From JBFHNV01 sp965365655 (GTDB lineage Bacteria > Pseudomonadota > Gammaproteobacteria > HK1), in the NCBI GenBank assembly GCA_965365655.1, contig CBDUCN010000165.1, forward strand, positions 1-11,030: a stretch of 11,030 nucleotides of DNA, written 5' to 3'. Position 1 is the first letter of the stretch. Each line of letters opens with the position of its first letter. A program made the position numbers and the translations under genes. The notes under the pieces were generated by a model that had not been told where the DNA came from, did no database searches, and saw only the letters and a list, made by a program, of their open reading frames with translations. Below, piece after piece: positions 7,461 through 11,030 of this stretch.

Positions 7461-10319
7461 ATGGGCGGGCCGGGCGCGGGCACGATCAACCTGTTCCGCT
7501 CCCGGGTCGGACGGCGGGTGCTCGCGCTGTTCGTGGCCTGCGCGCTGGTGCCGGTGGCGCTGGTCGCGGCCGTGTCCTACCAGCAGGTGAGCCGCCAGCT
7601 CGAGGCGCAGGCGTGGGACCACCTGCGCCGCGAGACCAAGTCGCTGTCGGTGACCCTCTACGAGCGCCTGCTGGCACTGGAGAACACCGTCGCGTCGGTC
7701 GCGGCAGCGGCGGCCGACGCGGGGTCGGATCGCGTGCGCACGGTCTCCGTGGACACCCTGCAAGCGCTGGTGGGCGACCGCTTCGAGCGGGTGTCGCTCG
7801 TGCACCCGGACGGCCGCGTGGAGAGCCTCGCCGGATCCCCGATGGAGCGCCCGGTGCTGGGCGACCGCAGCGTCGCTCACCTGGAGTCGGGGCAGACGCT
7901 GCTGCTCACCCGCCCGGACGGCGACCGGCACGAGGTGCTGATGCTGCGCGACGCGGGCGAGGTGCTCGTGATCGCGGCGCCGGCGCCTAGCTTCCTGTGG
8001 CGCATGGAGCTGGATCCGGGCCAGCACGCGTGCGTGGTGGACGCCGACCTCGCGGCGCTGCACTGCGACCGCGGCGTGCTCGCGCGCTGGAGCGAGCCGC
8101 TGACGTCCGGCCTGAACAGCGCGAATACCGGCCAGGCGCGGGTGCGCGGCGCCGCCGGCGCGGAGGAGCTGCTGCACTACAAGTCGCTGTTCCTGGACGC
8201 GCGCTTCGCGGCGCCGTCGTGGGTCACGGTGCTCGCCAGCGACGACTCGGACCACCTGCTCGCGAGCCTGCGCTTCCAGAAGGTGTTCCCGTCCATCGTG
8301 CTGCTCTCGCTGCTGTTCGTGCTGCTGCTCAGCCTGGTCCAGATCCGGCGCTTCCTGGTGCCGGTGGAGCGCCTGCGCGAAGGCACGCGACGGGTCGCGG
8401 AGCAGGACTTCGGAACCCCCGTCGTGGTGCCGCGCGACGACGAGTTCGGCGAGCTGGCCGACTCCTTCAACCGCATGTCCACCAGCCTCGAGGAGATGTT
8501 CGCGACGCTGGAACGTTTCTCCGAGCTGGACGCGACGATCCTCACCGCGGCGCGGCGCACCGACGTGCTGGACGCCGTGACCGCGCAGCTGCCGGAGCTG
8601 ATGGGATGCGACGCCGCGGCGCTGGTCGCGCTGCCGCTGGGCGGCGCGACCGGCAGCATCCGCGTCGCGCGCCCGCCGGTGGCCTACGACCCGGCGCACG
8701 ACGTGCGGGTGCTGGACGCCGCCACCGCGCGCTACGCGAACCACCACGACTACCTGCAGATCCTCGAGGACGCGGGCGAGCTGCCGCCCGGGCTCAGCGC
8801 GCTCGCGCCGATCGGCCAGGGACGCGTGCTGTGGATGCCGGTCCTGGTGGACGGGCGCCTCGCCGCGGTGCTCGCGTGCGGCTTTCGCGATCCGGACGCG
8901 CTGACCGAGCGCCGCCTGCTCAACGCGCAGGACCTGTCGCAGCGCCTGACGCTCGCGCTCACCGACGCCCTGAAGGGCGAGGCGCTGCACCGCCAGGCCA
9001 GCTTCGACGCGCTCACCGGGCTGCCCAACCGCCACATGCTGAACCAGCGCCTCGCACAGGCGGTGCGCGACGCCGGGGCGGACGGAAGCGGCGTCGCGCT
9101 GCTGTTCCTGGACCTCGACCGCTTCAAGGCGATCAACGACAGCCTCGGCCACGCGATCGGGGATCGCTTCCTGCAGCGCATCGCCGAGCGCCTCGCGCTG
9201 CAGGTACGCGACAGCGAGACCGTATCGCGCTTCGGCGGCGACGAGTTCGTGGTCCTGATCGCCGGCGAGGTCGAGCCCACTCGTGAGCGGGCGCTGTCCC
9301 TGGCCCACCTGATCACCACCGCGGTGCGCGAGCCGTGCGAGATCGACGGCCGCGAGCTGAGCACCAGCACCAGCATCGGGATCAGCCTGTTTCCCGATCC
9401 GGCCGGCAACGCCACCGAGCTGCTGAAGCAGGCCGACATCGCCCTGTACCATGCCAAGCGCCAGGGCAAGGACACCTGGCGGCAGTACACCCCCGACCTG
9501 ATGGACCTGGACGGCCAGCGCCTGCAGATCGAGAGCGCACTGCGCGACGCGCTGGAGCGCGAGCTGCTCGTGCTGCACTACCAGCCGTTGCTGGACATGG
9601 ACCTCGGGCGCGTGCGCGGCGTGGAGGCGCTGCTGCGCTGGCCCGACTGCCCGCTGGGCCCGATGGGCCCGGAGCGCTTCGTCGCGGTGGCCGAGGAGTC
9701 GCGGCTCATCACCGACATCGGGACCTGGGTGCTGCGCACGGCCTGCATGCAGCTTCGCGAGTGGCACGACGCGGGGCTCACGCACCTGCACATGTGCGTG
9801 AACCTCTCGCCGCGCCAGTTCCGCAACCCGGACCTGCCCGCGGAGATAACCCGCGTGGTGGAGGAGACGGGGATCTCGCCCGCGCACCTCGAGCTGGAGG
9901 TGACCGAGACCACGCTGATGGACGACATCCGCCAGGCGGCCGTCGTGCTGCGACGCCTGCGAGGGATCGGCGTGGGCGTGTCCATCGACGACTTCGGCAC
10001 CGGCCACTCGTCGCTGGAGTACCTCGCGCACCTGCCGGCCAGCACGTTCAAGGTGGACCGCTCCTTCGTGTCGCGGCTGCCGGCGCAGCGCGAGGTGGTG
10101 GTGATCGTGGAGACGCTGATCGATCTCGCCCACAGGCTGGGCATGAGCGTCGTCGCGGAGGGCGTGGAGACCCGCGAGCAGTACGAGTTCCTGCACGCAC
10201 GCGGCTGCAACCTGCTCCAGGGTTACCACTACGCGGAGCCGATGAGCGCGGAGGCATTCCGCGCGTGGCACCGGGTGCGCCCGATCGACGGCGACGCGGG
10301 GCTGCGCCGCGCCCCCTGA
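7461..10319 (+). CDS. Membrane-bound sensor with HAMP, GAF-like, GGDEF and EAL domains (cyclic-di-GMP turnover)
   Basis: A 952-residue inner-membrane protein. TM1 is about 19-39, followed by a roughly 237-residue periplasmic region that may be Cache-like and contains only Cys191 and Cys202. TM2 is about 277-297 and HAMP about 298-350 (RRFLVPVERL to LADSFNRM). A GAF-like region spans about 360-505, then GGDEF (from FDALTGLPNR at 515) and EAL. The cyclase signature is GGDEF at 592-596, with FLDLDRFKAIND at 549-560 conserved. The product-inhibition site is RDSE (583-586) rather than RxxD. The EAL residues needed for cyclic-di-GMP hydrolysis are all present: Glu722, Asn781, Glu813, Glu816, Asp843, Asp844, Lys864, Glu900 and Gln920, nearly constant in offset from RocR numbering as I recall it. 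Phosphodiesterase activity is therefore likely; cyclase activity is possible. The ATG directly follows the pseudopilin TGA, with GGGA about 8 nt upstream inside that gene, implying coupled translation. Confidence 0.95.
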   Translation: MGGPGAGTINLFRSRVGRRVLALFVACALVPVALVAAVSYQQVSRQLEAQAWDHLRRETKSLSVTLYERLLALENTVASVAAAAADAGSDRVRTVSVDTLQALVGDRFERVSLVHPDGRVESLAGSPMERPVLGDRSVAHLESGQTLLLTRPDGDRHEVLMLRDAGEVLVIAAPAPSFLWRMELDPGQHACVVDADLAALHCDRGVLARWSEPLTSGLNSANTGQARVRGAAGAEELLHYKSLFLDARFAAPSWVTVLASDDSDHLLASLRFQKVFPSIVLLSLLFVLLLSLVQIRRFLVPVERLREGTRRVAEQDFGTPVVVPRDDEFGELADSFNRMSTSLEEMFATLERFSELDATILTAARRTDVLDAVTAQLPELMGCDAAALVALPLGGATGSIRVARPPVAYDPAHDVRVLDAATARYANHHDYLQILEDAGELPPGLSALAPIGQGRVLWMPVLVDGRLAAVLACGFRDPDALTERRLLNAQDLSQRLTLALTDALKGEALHRQASFDALTGLPNRHMLNQRLAQAVRDAGADGSGVALLFLDLDRFKAINDSLGHAIGDRFLQRIAERLALQVRDSETVSRFGGDEFVVLIAGEVEPTRERALSLAHLITTAVREPCEIDGRELSTSTSIGISLFPDPAGNATELLKQADIALYHAKRQGKDTWRQYTPDLMDLDGQRLQIESALRDALERELLVLHYQPLLDMDLGRVRGVEALLRWPDCPLGPMGPERFVAVAEESRLITDIGTWVLRTACMQLREWHDAGLTHLHMCVNLSPRQFRNPDLPAEITRVVEETGISPAHLELEVTETTLMDDIRQAAVVLRRLRGIGVGVSIDDFGTGHSSLEYLAHLPASTFKVDRSFVSRLPAQREVVVIVETLIDLAHRLGMSVVAEGVETREQYEFLHARGCNLLQGYHYAEPMSAEAFRAWHRVRPIDGDAGLRRAP

Positions 10320-10343
10320 CGGGCGCCTGCAGGGCCGGGCGTC

Positions 10344-10367
10344 GGCGCGCGGCGCAACACGCGCGCC
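10344..10367. terminator. GC-rich hairpin between convergent genes
   Basis: GGCGCGCG (10344-10351) and CGCGCGCC (10360-10367) form a perfect 8-bp stem around the 8-nt loop GCGCAACA. It lies in the 57-nt gap between the GGDEF-EAL and AhpD-like stop codons and could serve both directions. There is no T-run on either side, so it may act with Rho or as a 3' stabiliser. Confidence 0.4.
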
Positions 10368-10376
10368 ATCAGCCTG

Positions 10377-10982
10377 CTACCGCGGCTCGCGCCCCATCGA
10401 GTAGAACTCGTCGTTGGGGCGCATCGCGGTCAGGTTGGCCATGCGGTTCGACAGCGCGAAGAACGCGGTGATGGCGCCGATGTCCCAGATCGCGTCGTCG
10501 TCGAAGCCGTGCTCGCGAAGGCGCTGGAAGTCGTCCTCGCCCACGCTGCGCGAATCCGCCGCGACCTTGACCGCGAAGGCCAGCATCGCCTTCTGGCGCG
10601 CGGTGATCTCCGCCTCGCGCCAGTTCACCGCCACCTGCTCGCCGAGTCGCGGGTGCTTGCCGAAGATGCGCAGCAGCGCGCCGTGGGACACCACGCAGTA
10701 GGTGCAGTCGTTGATCGCGCTGGTGGCGACCACGATCATCTCGCGCTCCGCCTTGCTCAGGCCGTCCTCCTTCATCATCAGCGCATCGTAGTAGTCGAAG
10801 AACGCGCGGAATTCCGCCGGGCGATGCGCGAGCGCGAGGAACACGTTGGGCACGAAGCCCGTCTTTTCCTGCACCGCGAGGATGCGCGCGCGCATGTCCT
10901 CGGGCAGGTCGTCCAGGACGGGGACGGGGAAGCGGCTGATGGGGCGGTTATCGCTCATGCTCTGGCTCATGCTCTGGCTCAT
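10377..10982 (-). CDS. AhpD-like alkylhydroperoxidase (peroxidase-related, carboxymuconolactone decarboxylase family)
   Basis: A 201-residue all-helical protein of the carboxymuconolactone decarboxylase/AhpD superfamily, close to the 'uncharacterised peroxidase-related' subgroup. The redox motif is C93-T-Y-C96 with His100, and Glu81 lies 12 residues before the first Cys. This E-x11-C-x2-C-x3-H spacing matches the Glu/Cys/Cys/His proton-relay set of Mycobacterium AhpD (Glu118, Cys130, Cys133, His137). Such proteins reduce hydroperoxides through the Cys pair, usually fed by a thiol reductant; the reductant and physiological role here are unknown. The N-terminus reads MSQSMSQSMSD, encoded by a 12-bp tandem repeat that supplies three in-frame ATGs (10982, 10970, 10958). 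The first is chosen because GGAGG (10993-10997) lies 10 nt before it. The gene converges on the GGDEF-EAL gene and no operon partner is visible; upstream sequence is cut at the right edge. Confidence 0.9.
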   Translation of the reverse strand: MSQSMSQSMSDNRPISRFPVPVLDDLPEDMRARILAVQEKTGFVPNVFLALAHRPAEFRAFFDYYDALMMKEDGLSKAEREMIVVATSAINDCTYCVVSHGALLRIFGKHPRLGEQVAVNWREAEITARQKAMLAFAVKVAADSRSVGEDDFQRLREHGFDDDAIWDIGAITAFFALSNRMANLTAMRPNDEFYSMGREPR

Positions 10983-10986
10983 GCTC
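10956..10986 (-). repeat. 12-bp tandem repeat spanning the AhpD-like start codons
   Basis: About 2.6 copies of a 12-bp unit (plus strand CATGCTCTGGCT, at 10956-10967 and 10968-10979, with a partial copy CATGCTC from 10980). Each copy supplies an in-frame ATG followed by AGC. Because the unit is a multiple of three, gain or loss of copies keeps the reading frame and only changes the MSQS count. Confidence 0.85.
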
Positions 10987-10992
10987 GGGGGG

Positions 10993-10997
10993 CCTCC
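10993..10997 (-). promoter_or_regulatory. Ribosome binding site of the AhpD-like gene
   Basis: A consensus GGAGG on the minus strand, 10 nt before the first of three in-frame ATGs (10982) and 22 and 34 nt before the others. It supports the longest start. Confidence 0.6.
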
Positions 10998-11030
10998 GCG
11001 GCTCGGGTGGTGACGACCGGGCGCGTGGCC

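Noticed and set aside
7014..10271. A 1085-codon open frame on the minus strand across the pseudopilin and GGDEF-EAL genes.
   Set aside because: It is rich in His, Arg, Gln, Ala and Val with no domain motif, typical of the antisense shadow of a high-GC gene; the plus strand carries unmistakable pilin, GGDEF and EAL motifs.
10956..10986. Start of a CRISPR or other repeat array.
   Set aside because: The units are contiguous, only 12 bp and 2.6 copies, with no spacers, and they lie within a coding start.

Overview
The window is very GC-rich, apparently chromosomal bacterial DNA, and almost fully coding: eight genes in five transcription units. The protein families (a GspG-type pseudopilin, a membrane GGDEF-EAL protein, a YciA-type thioesterase and acetoacetate-CoA ligase) suggest a proteobacterium, probably gamma or beta. 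That placement is inferred from family character only. There are no tRNAs, rRNAs, insertion sequences, phage genes or CRISPR arrays, and no gene-free stretch longer than 300 bases.

Layout, left to right. Bases 1-1705 (+): the 3' part of a Gfo/Idh/MocA oxidoreductase, overlapped by 4 nt by a CitE/HpcH-HpaI-type lyase, with a terminator-like inverted repeat just after it. Bases 1757-4994 (-): a three-gene unit read leftwards, consisting of a YciA-type acyl-CoA thioesterase, acetoacetate-CoA ligase and a SAM-dependent methyltransferase. The methyltransferase appears to start at a TTG that overlaps the ligase stop. Bases 5107-6744 (+): a second, unrelated acyl-CoA ligase of the AlkK/DmdB type, divergent from the thioesterase across a 112-nt gap. 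Bases 6745-6971: a structured 227-nt leader. Bases 6972-10319 (+): a GspG-like pseudopilin followed with no gap by a 952-residue membrane GGDEF-EAL protein. Bases 10377-10982 (-): an AhpD-like alkylhydroperoxidase, convergent with the GGDEF-EAL gene across a GC-rich hairpin. Its start codon lies in a 12-bp tandem repeat.

The left two thirds concern acyl-CoA chemistry: two CoA ligases, one CoA thioesterase, and one lyase whose family commonly acts on malyl-, citramalyl- or HMG-like CoA esters. This fits short- or medium-chain acid or ketone-body catabolism, but no complete pathway can be read here. The right third pairs a secretion/pilus-type subunit with a cyclic-di-GMP enzyme that looks catalytically intact, especially its phosphodiesterase half.

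I found no clearly new defence, mobile or RNA system. The points most worth following up are the abutting pseudopilin/GGDEF-EAL pair, the TTG-coupled methyltransferase, the atypical C-terminal motif of the CitE-like lyase, and the repeat at the AhpD-like start.
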